Below, one piece after another: positions 7,145 to 15,756 of a DNA stretch of 64,000 bases. The DNA comes from Ktedonobacter racemifer DSM 44963 (GTDB lineage: Bacteria; Chloroflexota; Ktedonobacteria; Ktedonobacterales; Ktedonobacteraceae). Below the pieces are notes generated by a model. The model ran no database searches and was not told where the DNA came from. It saw only the letters and a list, made by a program, of their open reading frames with translations. Every line of letters begins with the position of its first letter. Within the stretch, counting starts at the first letter, position 1. Where the stretch lies: positions 1,674,001-1,738,000 of the forward strand of contig NZ_ADVG01000004.1 of the NCBI RefSeq assembly GCF_000178855.1, in the 5' to 3' direction. The translations under genes were made by a program, and so were the position numbers.

Positions 7145-7939
7145 ATGACCAATCATAAGACCGGAACCCGTGAGGAGTGGCTTGCGGCCCGGCTGGAGTT
7201 GCTGGAGGAAGAGAAGGCGCTGACGCGGCGCGGCGACGAACTGGCGCGGCGGCGGCGGGCGCTGCCCTGGGTTCGCATCGACAAGCCGTACCGCTTCGAG
7301 ACAGACGAGGGTGCGGCGTCCCTCGTCGATCTCTTCAGAGGACGCTCGCAACTGCTCATCTATCACTTTATGTTCGGGCCCGATTATACGGCAGGATGTC
7401 CGTCCTGCTCGGCGATCGCGGACGGCTTCAACGGCTCCGTCGTCCACCTCGCCAATCATGACGTGACGCTCTGCGCGGTGTCGCGGGCACAGCTTTCGAA
7501 ACTGCAGGCGTACAAGCAGCGCATGGGTTGGAGCTTCCCCTGGGCGTCGTCGTTCGGCAGCGACTTCAACTACGACTTCCAGGCGGCGTACACCGAGGAG
7601 CAGCAACAGTCAGGAGCCGTCGAGTACAACTTCCGCACGATGGACGTGCGGCCATCACCCCAGGATGGCCAGCCGAACCCGATAGCCGAGATCGCAGCGG
7701 GTGTTGGTACGGATTTGGCGACGTATACGCGGGAAGTACCGGGTATGAGCGCATTCGCGCTTGAGGATGGTGTCGTCTACCACATCTACTCGGCGTTCGC
7801 GCGCGGGCTGGACAGCCTCTGGGGCATGTACCAGTGGCTCGATCGGGCGCCACTCGGGCGCAACGAGAACCTGTTCGTAGGTACCGGCGACCTGCGCGCC
7901 AGTGTCTGGTACCGCCGCCACGACGAGTACAAAAGCTAG
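7145..7939 (+). CDS. DUF899 thioredoxin-like protein
   Basis: A 264-aa protein recognisable as a DUF899 family member. The start REEWLAARLELLEEEKALTRRGDELARRRRALPWV and the phrase LLIYHFMFGPDY are diagnostic. The family has a thioredoxin-like fold; the CPSC dithiol at about residues 84-87 would be its redox pair, after GPDYTAGCPSC. The function is unproven in general; members are often called predicted dithiol-disulfide oxidoreductases. The conserved Tyr/Trp-rich C-terminus (GMYQWLDRAPLGRNE) is intact. It lies between an SDR and a DUF2182 membrane protein on the same strand. Confidence 0.9.
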   Translation: MTNHKTGTREEWLAARLELLEEEKALTRRGDELARRRRALPWVRIDKPYRFETDEGAASLVDLFRGRSQLLIYHFMFGPDYTAGCPSCSAIADGFNGSVVHLANHDVTLCAVSRAQLSKLQAYKQRMGWSFPWASSFGSDFNYDFQAAYTEEQQQSGAVEYNFRTMDVRPSPQDGQPNPIAEIAAGVGTDLATYTREVPGMSAFALEDGVVYHIYSAFARGLDSLWGMYQWLDRAPLGRNENLFVGTGDLRASVWYRRHDEYKS

Positions 7940-8069
7940 TCCTATCATGGACACGCGTATGAACGCCAGCGCGGGACCGGGCACCCATCGGTCCCGCGCT
8001 CCCGTCATCTGTGGGGATGCGAGCCCCGGATAATCTCGTGACCTAAGACAAGAGGAAAAGGAAGCACAC

Positions 8070-8831
8070 ATGAGTTTGCAACGAGAACGTACTTTCATCC
8101 TGGCGGGGCTCGTGATCCTGGCCGCCGCGTCGTGGGCAGTTCTCATCTGGCAGTCGAGCATGATGAAGAGTATGGGCATGGGTTTGACCATGGGTATGGG
8201 AGCCACGTTGTTCCTAGCGATCTGGGTCGTGATGATGGTCGCGATGATGTTTCCCGCGACAGCCACGATGAACCTGGCGTTCGCACGAGTCCAGCGTGAG
8301 AGGCCGAGTTCCAGGCGACTCTCTGTGTCTCTCTGGATCTTCGTGGGCGCATACCTGCTGGTCTGGACGCTCTTCGGCGTGTTCGCGTATCTCGGCGCGC
8401 TCGCCGCCTCGGGGTTGGCGGGGGAGATCCCCTGGATCATGCTGAACGCGGCCCGGATTAGTGGCGGTATCCTGGTGCTGGCCGGGCTCTACCAGCTGAC
8501 CCCCCTCAAACGGGTCTGCCTGGCAACATGCTGCACGCCTCTGAATTTCATCCATGACAGGTGGCATGACGGTTCCACGGGCGCCTTTCGGATGGGCCTT
8601 GAGCACGGCATCTATTGCCTGGGATCGAACTGGCTGCTCTTTGTCCTCCTCTTCCCCCTGGGCATCATGAATATCGCAGCGATGGCAGGGCTTACCGTTG
8701 TGATATTCGCCGAAAAAATGGTTCCTCGAGGGGAGCGCATTGCTCAGGGAGTGGGCCTGGCCCTGATCCTCTCTGGCATGCTCGTGATGATCGTGCCCGC
8801 TGCGCTCCTTCTGAATGGAACAGGGATGTAA
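8070..8831 (+). CDS. DUF2182 polytopic membrane protein
   Basis: A 253-aa integral membrane protein with about six or seven hydrophobic helices. The DUF2182 signature is visible: WVVMMVAMMFPATATMNLAF early on, and a later segment with CxxTCC-like cysteines (LATCCTPLNF) and GLEHGIYCLGSNW. The family is described as predicted metal-binding integral membrane proteins; the many Met residues (MGMGLTMGMG) and the Cys/His residues would fit copper or a similar soft metal, but that is inference. It is often found close to DUF1326 genes; none is present here. Start ATG 8070 follows AAGAGGAAAAGGAAG. Confidence 0.88.
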   Translation: MSLQRERTFILAGLVILAAASWAVLIWQSSMMKSMGMGLTMGMGATLFLAIWVVMMVAMMFPATATMNLAFARVQRERPSSRRLSVSLWIFVGAYLLVWTLFGVFAYLGALAASGLAGEIPWIMLNAARISGGILVLAGLYQLTPLKRVCLATCCTPLNFIHDRWHDGSTGAFRMGLEHGIYCLGSNWLLFVLLFPLGIMNIAAMAGLTVVIFAEKMVPRGERIAQGVGLALILSGMLVMIVPAALLLNGTGM

Positions 8832-8915
8832 TGCTTGTACGCAATGTCGAGAGGAGAATAGAGCACCCGACTCGTGACTGGAGCACCTCTCTCTCTTTTC
8901 TTCAGGAGGCTTGTG

Positions 8916-10031
8916 ATGAAGCGATTTGAAAACAAAGTGGCGGTGGTGACGGGAGGCAATAGTGGCATAGGGCTCGCCACAGCGAAACGGCTTCACGAAG
9001 AAGGAGCCAGAGTTGCCATTGTGGGACGCAACGCACAGACGCTTGAGGAAGCCACCAGGACCATTGGCGATGGGGTGCTTGCGGTGCAGGCCGATGTGGC
9101 GAAGCTCTCGGAAATTGATCGGCTCTATCAAACGGTCACGCAGGAACTTGGCCGCATTGACGTGCTGTTCGTCAATGCTGGCGTGGGCAAGTTTGCTACG
9201 CTGATAGACACGTCGGAGAGTTTGTATGACGAGTTGTTCGCGATCAACACGAAAGGGGCGTACTTCACACTCGCGAAGGCGATTCCCTATCTGAACGACG
9301 GGGCTTCAATCATCCTGATCGCTTTGGCTCCCATCAACCCACCCTGGCGGAGGCCGAGGACGAGCGCCTACAGTGAGGCCAAGGCGGCGTTACGAGCCGT
9401 GGCCCAGACAGCAGCGGTCGAGTTGGCTCCGCAGGGCATTCGTGTCAACCTGGTCAGCCCAGGCCCAACCCTGACCCCCATTTACCAACAAGCTGGATTG
9501 TCGAAGGAGAAGACGGAGGACCGCCTGAAGCAGATAAGCACGACGGTGCCGCTTTCGCGGCTTGGGAAGCCGGAAGAAGTGGCAAGCGTGGTGGCCTTCT
9601 TGGCATCATCCGATGCATCCTATATTACGGGCGAGGAGATTCACATAGACGGAGGAAGGGGTAGTGTCATCTCTCAACACTTTTTAGGTAACCGCGAGCG
9701 ACACTCGCAAGGGGTGTCGCTACGCGGGGCCAACGAGTTGTGCAACAAGATAAGCTCAAGCAAAGTAGAGAGGGAAAGAGGCACCTCCAGGATACATGCA
9801 AAATTCGATCAGCGAGAATCTTTGTTCTCATTTTTCAGGCAATTTGGCTGTGTGCAAAACGGTCGTTTTTTGTACGGCTCAAAAAGAGGGAAAAAGAAGG
9901 ATCGGGGCCGAATTGAGCGCTACGATGGGCAACAAGAAAGGGGCAGTATAACCTGCCCCCCGCTCCGCTGCATGGCTCTGTGCGGAGCGTTCTTATTGGT
10001 GACACTCGCCGCGCTCGCGAATGCTCCTTGA
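8916..10031 (+). CDS. SDR-family oxidoreductase with a foreign C-terminal tail
   Basis: Residues 1-250 form a complete classical SDR: TGGNSGIGLA at the N-terminus, NAGVG, YSEAK catalytic Tyr/Lys, and the usual C-terminal YITGEEIHIDGG at about 237-248. AGGAGG at 8904-8909 fixes the ATG at 8916. Normal family members stop a few residues after the GG; here the frame runs on for about 121 codons (9670-10031). These are low in hydrophobics, rich in Arg/Lys/Ser, cross a hairpin at 9697-9721, and look non-coding. The native stop was probably lost by a rearrangement at about 9665, so the protein may be destabilised. Substrate unknown. Confidence 0.8.
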   Translation: MKRFENKVAVVTGGNSGIGLATAKRLHEEGARVAIVGRNAQTLEEATRTIGDGVLAVQADVAKLSEIDRLYQTVTQELGRIDVLFVNAGVGKFATLIDTSESLYDELFAINTKGAYFTLAKAIPYLNDGASIILIALAPINPPWRRPRTSAYSEAKAALRAVAQTAAVELAPQGIRVNLVSPGPTLTPIYQQAGLSKEKTEDRLKQISTTVPLSRLGKPEEVASVVAFLASSDASYITGEEIHIDGGRGSVISQHFLGNRERHSQGVSLRGANELCNKISSSKVERERGTSRIHAKFDQRESLFSFFRQFGCVQNGRFLYGSKRGKKKDRGRIERYDGQQERGSITCPPLRCMALCGAFLLVTLAALANAP

Positions 10032-10163
10032 GCCGCTCCCTTGGGATCAACCTACCGTAGTGGTAGGAGGTACTTCCAGGCAAGGTATACCTCTGCCTGC
10101 CCAGGGTCAACAGCATGGCTCACTTTTGGTATAGCAGGCGCTACAAACACATCTCTCAAGACC

Positions 10164-10667
10164 TTACCGCTCGCGCTTGCGGCGCTTGCTCTGGCTCTCT
10201 AAAAGCGTGTTCAGCCGCGCAATCTCGGCCTCCTGGTCGGCTAGGTGCTCCTCTAACATGGCATTCCTGCCTTTGAGATAAGTTGCTTCTGCCTCAGCGG
10301 CGTTACGCTGCACCTCTAACAGTTTGCACTGTTGCAGGAGGGTCGCCCGCTCAGATAGCCAACGGTCGCGGCTCGCATGCGGGTCCGAGGCTGGCAGGAA
10401 ATACTCGCCTGCAATGAGGCGGGCTATCTCGGCTTCCTGCTTCTTCCGCTTTCGATGGGCACGCTGGCGGCATTTATCTGAGCAGTATTCCCGCTCTCGG
10501 TGTCCACCCTTGGCCCTGGGGGTAGCCTCTTCCCTATGTGGTTTTTTTTGCATATCCCCCCGAAACGAGTACATCGTTTCGGGGGGATATGCAAAAAAAA
10601 CCACATAGGGAAAGATTTCTTTGACGCCACCTGTCCTTGTTCTCTTCAGAAGGCTTGTAGGGTCCAA
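10164..10667 (-). pseudogene. Truncated zinc-finger/coiled-coil protein
   Basis: The C-terminal part of this frame (from about residue 50, base 10529 downward) reads REYCSDKCRQRAHRKRKKQ, the second half of a small treble-clef zinc finger (YCSxxCRQR type), then a long charged coiled coil (EAEATYLKGRNAMLEEHL...EAEIARLNTLLE). The first Cys pair of the finger is missing. The first ~48 residues are encoded by the 39-bp palindrome and by the sequence next to the IS element, and look unrelated. The original 5' end was thus replaced by insertion. It may be a DNA-binding or element-associated protein in its intact form. Confidence 0.55.
10530..10612. repeat. 39-bp perfect inverted repeat (long hairpin)
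   Basis: 10530-10568 and 10574-10612 are perfect reverse complements with a GTACA loop. The arm contains GGTTTTTTTTGCATATCC followed by CCCCGAAACGA. The TTTTGCATATCCCCCCGAAA core occurs again as a single arm at 4093-4113. It disrupts the 5' end of the zinc-finger gene. Possibly a MITE or the joined ends of an excised element. Confidence 0.8.
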
Positions 10668-12151
10668 GCTAGCTTGGACCCATACGCACCAACTTAAGGA
10701 TCGAGGACCCAGCCCGTCGATCTCCGCTGGAGGAGTTGGGTGGAATTGGGATGCTTTTTGCGCTTGTTCATTTGACAGCCTGAACGCATGCGATGTTGGA
10801 TGCTTTGGAAGGCAGAGTCAAGTGAGCCGTTGCCTGCCAGAGCTTCGAGGAGAGAACAAGCCGCATCGCGAACGACCTGGGCCAGCTTGACCAAGCTGCG
10901 CTGTTCATCTTGCCAGGCGAACAGAATGACGAGCCAGTGTTGCAGAAGCAGCCCAATGAGCTTGGCATACAGTTCACAGAGGATTCGCCACGGATTTTCC
11001 GTTCGCCAGTCATCAATTCGTCCGTACTGCTTCCATAATTTGTAAAGCAGCTCCATCTGCCACCGCTCTCGTAGGAGCACCAGAGCTTCCTGCAAACTGA
11101 GCAGGTGAGCAGGAGCATCGGTGAGCAAGATTGTCCAATCGGCGAGTTCCCAGGCCCTTTGCCGAAGCGGGCGGTTTCGTCGCAACGCCTCTGTTTCCAG
11201 ATCGGCGCGTCGCCGCTTGGCTACTTCCTCGGGAACCCGGATGATGAGCAAGCGCATCAGATAGCGGTGCTCATCGGCAACCCTCACCCAAAGTTCTTTC
11301 GTCTGTCCTACCTGGCGCGGAAGCAGGGGGTCCAACTTCAGTGGTTTGCCCTCCACCGTCCAATACAGGGTTCTGGCTTGAGCGCGAGTCAGCGTGTAAC
11401 TACCAGCCGCTCGCCGGGCTGCAATGCTTCCCCAGTCCAGGTATCCCAGATCCGCGATATATAAACTGCCAGCGGGCAGTAGTTCCTCTTTCAAAGGGCT
11501 GGACCGATCACTTGTGCGGCCGGGGGTGAGCTTTGGCCCTTGCAGGCCCCCTCGCTTTAATTCCCAGCGCACATGGAGTTTGACTGCCGCGTGACCTTCT
11601 CCAGGCGCTCCACCGCAGCCTTGCCAGCAGGTAACCAACTCATTTGGCAGCGCGACAGTACTGCTGTCTTCGAGCATGATTGCTTCAAATCGGTTCACCA
11701 ATTCCAGAGGCACTTGCCGATCCGCCTCCACGACAACACCAGTCATCTCCTCCAAAATGGCATGCAGGAAATGGGCACATGCTTGGGTGAAGCGCTTGTG
11801 GACCGCCGTATCTGTCACCTCTATCTCCCGAAGCGTCGCCACTGATGCTAGCGTCTCCAGACTGGCCTCAGGATGGCTTAGCCAGCCAAAGACCAGCGTT
11901 TGAAGCAGATCGGCTCCGCTGAATTTTCTCTGCCGTTCAATACAACCGGTTTCGCGAGCTAACAAATTGGCTCGGTCCTCCAGGATGTGTTTCAAAGACT
12001 GCTCGACTTGTGCTACATTTGTCATGATATGGCTCCTTCTGTTCTCGATATCGGGGTTTTCTTTCTGATATCATCGCAGATGGAGCCGATCTTTACCTCA
12101 TCCTTTCTTAAGTTGGTGCGTATGGGTCCAAGCTAGCTTGGACCCTACAAG
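10654..12151 (-). mobile_element. IS4-type insertion sequence with 45-bp terminal repeats
   Basis: A 1,498-bp element bounded by perfect 45-bp inverted repeats, 10654-10698 and 12107-12151, starting CTTGTAGGGTCC and ending in CTTAAG on the inner side. The outer part of each terminal repeat is itself palindromic (GGTCCAAGCTAGCTTGGACC). It encodes one transposase on the minus strand whose stop codon lies inside the left repeat. A clear target duplication is not evident. It is inserted between the truncated zinc-finger gene and the amine oxidase. Confidence 0.9.
10694..12025 (-). CDS. IS4-family DDE transposase
   Basis: A 443-aa transposase filling the element at 10654-12151. It has a helical N-terminal DNA-binding region (KFSGADLLQTLVFGWL), then the RNase H-like core. 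DDE acidic residues are expected at LEDSSTVALP (D1), ADLGYLDWGSI (D2) and, after the insertion domain, the Y-(2)-R-(3)-E-(6)-K-like region LLRERWQMELLYKLWKQYGRID containing the catalytic Glu. The order and spacing match the IS4 family. The C-terminus is basic. Length is usual and the frame intact, so it may be active. Start ATG at 12025 lies 82 bases inside the right terminal repeat. Confidence 0.9.
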   Translation of the reverse strand: MTNVAQVEQSLKHILEDRANLLARETGCIERQRKFSGADLLQTLVFGWLSHPEASLETLASVATLREIEVTDTAVHKRFTQACAHFLHAILEEMTGVVVEADRQVPLELVNRFEAIMLEDSSTVALPNELVTCWQGCGGAPGEGHAAVKLHVRWELKRGGLQGPKLTPGRTSDRSSPLKEELLPAGSLYIADLGYLDWGSIAARRAAGSYTLTRAQARTLYWTVEGKPLKLDPLLPRQVGQTKELWVRVADEHRYLMRLLIIRVPEEVAKRRRADLETEALRRNRPLRQRAWELADWTILLTDAPAHLLSLQEALVLLRERWQMELLYKLWKQYGRIDDWRTENPWRILCELYAKLIGLLLQHWLVILFAWQDEQRSLVKLAQVVRDAACSLLEALAGNGSLDSAFQSIQHRMRSGCQMNKRKKHPNSTQLLQRRSTGWVLDP

Positions 12152-12164
12152 TAAAGGTGCTTAT

Positions 12165-13823
12165 TTAGGGGAATATGCCCTGTTTGTAATCGCTCAGGAT
12201 CTCGTTGGCCGCTCGTGAACCCTCCTGAGCCCCTCCTTCCATGAAGCCCTGGTAATTGATGGAGCAGTGTTCGCCGCCGAAGTGGATCTTGCCCTGGCGC
12301 GCCTTCTCGTATCCGCTAAAGAGGGTGTACTGGCCGACGCGCCAGCAGGAGTAGCTGCCGAGTAGATTGGGATCACCGGTAGGATAGCTCAAGGTCGCTT
12401 TGCCGGTATAGTGAGGACTGATGCCGGGCCATACTTTCTCCAGTTGCGCCAGAAAGGTTTGAGCGTAATCCTGAATCTTGGGGTCGCTGCTGGTAGAGTA
12501 GGGCGAGGCCGGGTTATACGCGGCGCCGACATTACCGCCCGTGTAATCAACAATGATGCCCGTCGCTCCAGGCTGGGCGCGCGTCACATCCCAGGTATTC
12601 TGGATGCCTACGTCCGTATAGATATTGCCATTGCTGACCCCCGGCCAGGCCCCGGTACTGTTCCAGTAGCGCGTATCAAACTGCAGCTGGAGCTTGGAGT
12701 TCGTGCCATAGCCAAGCTGGGTAATGGCCGTTTTCTTGAGGCTGTCAAAACCAGCCTGGCTGTAGTTTAGCGTACGTAGGACGCTGAACGGCAGGGTCAG
12801 GATCACACGGTCGTAGGTGGCCGTTTGAGTACCTGTGGGTGATGAGAGCGTCAACGTAATGCTGCCATCGGCGTTGGTCGTGATCACCGTCATACGCGTA
12901 TTGAGCTTCACTGAACCGGTGGGGAGCGCGTTGGCGATAGCCGCTGGAAGCTGCTCGTTCCCTCCTACGATGTGGTAGCGCTCATTGGATTTGCCAAAGA
13001 TGCTGAAATTACCCGGTGTGGCCTGGTAGCCAAGTAGATACACCAGGTTGAGAGAGCTTTGATCTCTGGTCTCGCGCCCATACTCGATGTTGTAGGCCAC
13101 ATCCAGTAGCTGCCCCATATTGGAGGCGTGGCCACCAGTCACATATTGCTCAATCCAATCGTAGACACTGGTATTGTCGAGCTGTTGCCCAAAGGCGGTG
13201 TAGCTATTGTAGAGCGTGGGAAAGGGAGCCTGCTGGACCTGTCCCTGCAAGACATTATGAACCTGCTGGAAGTCACTATCCGCCTGTGATTGGGAATAAT
13301 ACTTGCCAAAGAAATAATAGGTATCTTCTGAGCCGTTAGGCTGGGCGGACAACAGGTCGGCCGTTTGCAGGTTAAAACGCTGAGTGAGTTGCAGGATGGT
13401 CTTGTGTGAGCTATCGATCAGCTCAGCGCACCACTCGCTGGTCTGTCCATTCGCCCAGGTTGTGGTGTTGGAGTGCATGCGTCCACCGACGCGGGAAGAG
13501 GCTTCAAATACAGTAGAGACATAGCCAGCATCCTGGAGCGTCAGGGCGGCATTCAGGCCTGCGACACCACCACCAATGATGGCGATGCGTGGCGAGCCTA
13601 CGATATGAGAACCCGGAGTACTGGTCGCGTGCGCCCTGGGAATGGCAATATCAGCGAGCGCCAGGCCCGCGACGACAGCGCCTGAGCCTTTGAGAAATTG
13701 GCGGCGGTTCAGGTCTGCTCGTCGCTGCCGACGTACCTCATCGACAGAGACTCCTCTGTCTGAGGCCTCCGCATGTTCACTGGCAAGCCGTTGTAGCGCG
13801 CGTATGAGGGGAGTTCGAGCCAT
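12165..13823 (-). CDS. Tat-exported flavin amine oxidase
   Basis: A 552-aa FAD-dependent amine oxidase (monoamine/L-amino-acid oxidase superfamily). Residues 40-60 carry a twin-arginine signal (NRRQFLKGSGAVVAGLALA) ending near a signal-peptidase site (AHA), so it should be exported folded with FAD. The dinucleotide-binding motif IAIIGGGVAGLNAA is near 80-92, followed by the family motif VFEASSRVGGRMHS. The C-terminal FAD/substrate motif includes IHFGGEHCSINYQGFMEGGAQEG. It would oxidise an amine or amino acid outside the membrane to an aldehyde or keto acid with H2O2 and ammonia. The next gene downstream is interrupted country: an IS element begins 13 bases after its stop codon, but the gene itself is intact. 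Confidence 0.9.
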   Translation of the reverse strand: MARTPLIRALQRLASEHAEASDRGVSVDEVRRQRRADLNRRQFLKGSGAVVAGLALADIAIPRAHATSTPGSHIVGSPRIAIIGGGVAGLNAALTLQDAGYVSTVFEASSRVGGRMHSNTTTWANGQTSEWCAELIDSSHKTILQLTQRFNLQTADLLSAQPNGSEDTYYFFGKYYSQSQADSDFQQVHNVLQGQVQQAPFPTLYNSYTAFGQQLDNTSVYDWIEQYVTGGHASNMGQLLDVAYNIEYGRETRDQSSLNLVYLLGYQATPGNFSIFGKSNERYHIVGGNEQLPAAIANALPTGSVKLNTRMTVITTNADGSITLTLSSPTGTQTATYDRVILTLPFSVLRTLNYSQAGFDSLKKTAITQLGYGTNSKLQLQFDTRYWNSTGAWPGVSNGNIYTDVGIQNTWDVTRAQPGATGIIVDYTGGNVGAAYNPASPYSTSSDPKIQDYAQTFLAQLEKVWPGISPHYTGKATLSYPTGDPNLLGSYSCWRVGQYTLFSGYEKARQGKIHFGGEHCSINYQGFMEGGAQEGSRAANEILSDYKQGIFP

Positions 13824-13856
13824 ACATAGAATCCTTTCTGTATTGCCCTTAATGTA

Positions 13857-14342
13857 TTAATCGAGGTTGAAAATAAAGTCATACTCTGAACCTATGGGAT
13901 TCCCGCGTGCGTGCAATCGCATCTCTCCATGCACGTTTTTGTAGATGCCAGTCCCACCGGTGATAGCGAGTATGGAGTCGGCGCCGCTATCGTAATAAGG
14001 GCCCTCAACCGTAATTTGTCCTCCAGCGAGCAATGTGGTCCAGTTGCATTCGTAAGCTGTCCCTACCACTGTGCGTATACAATTTCCGTTATCGTTGCCG
14101 ACCTTGTGTGTATCGGCGGCATCAAAGACGGGATTGGCGAAAGGGAGTAGGTCGCCCACCGAGTCGCCCTTGGGACCGACATCCACAACAGTATCCGTGA
14201 TGGCGTGTTCAACGACGTGTACAACTCTGCCATGTTCAACTGGTGCTGCCTGGACATCCGTGTGTAGTGATGTCAAGCTAACAGCGGCAATAACAAGAGC
14301 TAAAAGCGTGGCAATAGAAACGGGGATAAAAAACTTTCTCAT
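13857..14342 (-). CDS. Secreted dirigent/allene-oxide-cyclase-barrel-like protein
   Basis: A 161-aa protein with a 31-residue signal peptide (basic MRKFF, a hydrophobic core, cleavage near VQA-AP). The mature part resembles the AOC-barrel/dirigent fold: a FANPVFDAADTHKVGNDNGNC strand pair, then a CNWT strand, ITVEGPYYD, and the glycine turn ILAITGGTGIYKNVHGEMRL, which is the best-conserved dirigent-type motif. Bacterial members are common in actinobacteria and Chloroflexota, with unknown activity; plant relatives guide radical coupling or cyclise oxylipins. Two Cys may form a disulfide. It lies 33 bases upstream of the exported amine oxidase on the same strand, so co-expression is likely. Confidence 0.7.
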   Translation of the reverse strand: MRKFFIPVSIATLLALVIAAVSLTSLHTDVQAAPVEHGRVVHVVEHAITDTVVDVGPKGDSVGDLLPFANPVFDAADTHKVGNDNGNCIRTVVGTAYECNWTTLLAGGQITVEGPYYDSGADSILAITGGTGIYKNVHGEMRLHARGNPIGSEYDFIFNLD

Positions 14343-14636
14343 CTTGCATCTCCTTGGACGATAATAGATAGGACGGCACTGTACCTACCTGGGATAAAAG
14401 CTCTTTACTTGAGCACGTGAAGGGATGAGCCTGAGAACCGGGCGCGTGGTCATAGTGCGAGCAAGAGTGTAGAGACAGAGCCATACACATTGGACGTTCC
14501 AGATAGACCTGTCTCTATAGAACAGTATAGAGAAGAAAATCGAAGAAAAACAGTGGTACAAGCGATAAATTCATAGTGCGCTTTTTATCCAGGCGAGATA
14601 GCATTATCTATAAAAAGAGTTGAAAATCAGCGCATT
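14343..14636. other. Intergenic region without recognisable gene
   Basis: AT-rich upstream region of the secreted protein at 13857. No convincing ORF, hairpin or promoter pair was found apart from the palindrome that follows at 14637. Confidence 0.5.
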
Positions 14637-14664
14637 GTAGGGTCTATGCCGGCATGGACCCTAC
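14637..14664. repeat. 28-bp palindrome resembling the IS4 end
   Basis: GTAGGGTCTATGCC abuts GGCATGGACCCTAC; the two halves are inverted repeats with one mismatch and no loop. The outer GTAGGGTC...GGACC layout is like the outer part of the terminal repeats at 10654 and 12151. It sits exactly where the GNAT gene is truncated. Confidence 0.7.
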
Positions 14665-15004
14665 ACGATTCATGTGCGTCCTTCTAGTCAAGATAAATGC
14701 TCACGATAAGCGACAGGCTGAGATTGGATATACTCTTGCGCGAGCATACCACGGAAAAGGCTACCCCACTGAGGCGGTTACCTGCTGGCTCAACTACGCC
14801 TTCCAGGCCTTCCACCTCTATCGCGTTATCGCCATTGCCGACTGCGAGAATCACGCCTCTTATGCTCTGATGGAACGCCTTGGTATGCGCCACGAGGGCC
14901 ACTTTATCCAAACGGAGCAAAATCCCAAAACAACAAAGTACCTGCAAGAGGTGGAAATAAAAAAGAGCAAGGTTGGAGAAGTTTTGCGCCTCCTTCTCTG
15001 CTAG
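14654..15004 (+). pseudogene. GNAT acetyltransferase fragment
   Basis: The readable part corresponds to the C-terminal half of a RimJ/RimL-type N-acetyltransferase: EIGYTLARAYHGKGYPTEAV is motif A with the acetyl-CoA-binding Q/R-x-x-G-x-G/A equivalent (HGKGYPTEA), and LYRVIAIADCENHASYALMERLGMRHEGHF is motif B. The N-terminal ~80 residues are absent: the frame begins in the palindrome at 14637. The end after residue ~95 does not match the family either and runs into Lys/Glu-rich sequence. It is a relic and unlikely to be active. Confidence 0.75.
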
Positions 15005-15126
15005 AATGTTCCTTGCCGAGCACAGACGTGCCAGCTCCTCTCCTGAGTGGAGAGGGGCATGACTCACGCACGCTCATGGACTTCCGTTCTGACTCGACAG
15101 AGAAGAAAGTAAAAGAGGTAGAAAAT

Positions 15127-15528
15127 ATGATTAACGGAATAATCGCGACGGTAGTGTTCGTCCGAGACCTGGCCAGCTGTACGACGTTTTATCGAGATAC
15201 GTTCAAACTTCCGTATATGGGGAGCGACGCCAATTCTTCCACTTTCCTTCTGCAAGAACGGCACCTGATCCTGCTCTCGATCTCAGGTGCCGCAGACCTG
15301 CTGGGCGCGGATCTCAATACGTTCAAGATCGATGGAGCTCCTCGCGTCGTTCTGGCTGCCAGTGTTGAGGATGTCGACGCCGCATATGAGGCGCTCAAAG
15401 TAGAGGGTGTCACATTCCTCAGACCCCCAACTGACCAGTCCTGGGGGCTGCGCACGGCACACTTTGCCGATCCAGAAGGCAACCTCTGGGAGATCAACCA
15501 ACCTATAGAAACAAAGACAGAGGGATAG
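15127..15528 (+). CDS. VOC-superfamily (glyoxalase-fold) protein
   Basis: A 133-aa protein with the beta-alpha-beta-beta-beta repeats of the vicinal-oxygen-chelate fold. Recognisable parts are ATVVFVRDLASCTTFYRDTFKLP in the first module and the C-terminal LRTAHFADPEGNLWEINQPI of the second, with the FADPEGN(L/I)WE pattern usual for glyoxalase/bleomycin-resistance/dioxygenase relatives. A Glu at WE is a possible metal ligand; the N-terminal His/Gln ligand is less clear. ATG 15127 is chosen because the family fold begins there; the frame is open further upstream but codes for unrelated sequence. The function of this member is unknown. Confidence 0.85.
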   Translation: MINGIIATVVFVRDLASCTTFYRDTFKLPYMGSDANSSTFLLQERHLILLSISGAADLLGADLNTFKIDGAPRVVLAASVEDVDAAYEALKVEGVTFLRPPTDQSWGLRTAHFADPEGNLWEINQPIETKTEG

Positions 15529-15588
15529 GCGAAGCCATTCTGTGGCTATCGCGCCAATTGCTCTCATTGTACTCTCTTTACAGAGAAC

Positions 15589-15634
15589 GTGGCGATTCAT
15601 CCCCGGTCATTTGATGCCGGGGATGAATCGCCAC
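15589..15634. repeat. 18-bp perfect hairpin at the left of the tnpB element
   Basis: GTGGCGATTCATCCCCGG (15589-15606) pairs perfectly with 15617-15634 across a 10-nt loop. It follows the VOC gene by 60 bases, so it may end that transcript, but its place just before the tnpB promoter also fits the subterminal hairpin of the left end of an IS200/IS605-type element. Confidence 0.7.
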
Positions 15635-15679
15635 CCTCAGCGTGCGAGAAGAGAACAGGAGAAAACATGCCAAAAGAAC

Positions 15680-15708
15680 TTGTGTTCTTCCGGTCTCTCT
15701 GGTACAAT
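15680..15708 (+). promoter_or_regulatory. Sigma-70-type promoter for tnpB
   Basis: TTGTGT (15680-15685) and TACAAT (15703-15708) with a 17-base spacer, 49 bases before the GTG start of tnpB. Confidence 0.6.
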
Positions 15709-15756
15709 AGACGCACGATGATTGATCGCACGTGTGCGTCCAAAGGAGGAGCGGAA

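Noticed and set aside
8214..9131. 305-codon minus-strand frame across the DUF2182 and SDR genes
   Set aside because: Spans two genes and their spacer in antisense; His/Arg/Pro-rich, no domain.
10569..10573. Thought that the 39-bp hairpin is a rho-independent terminator
   Set aside because: It lies inside the 5' part of a gene relic, the stem is far too long, and an arm recurs alone at 4093, which favours a mobile-element origin.
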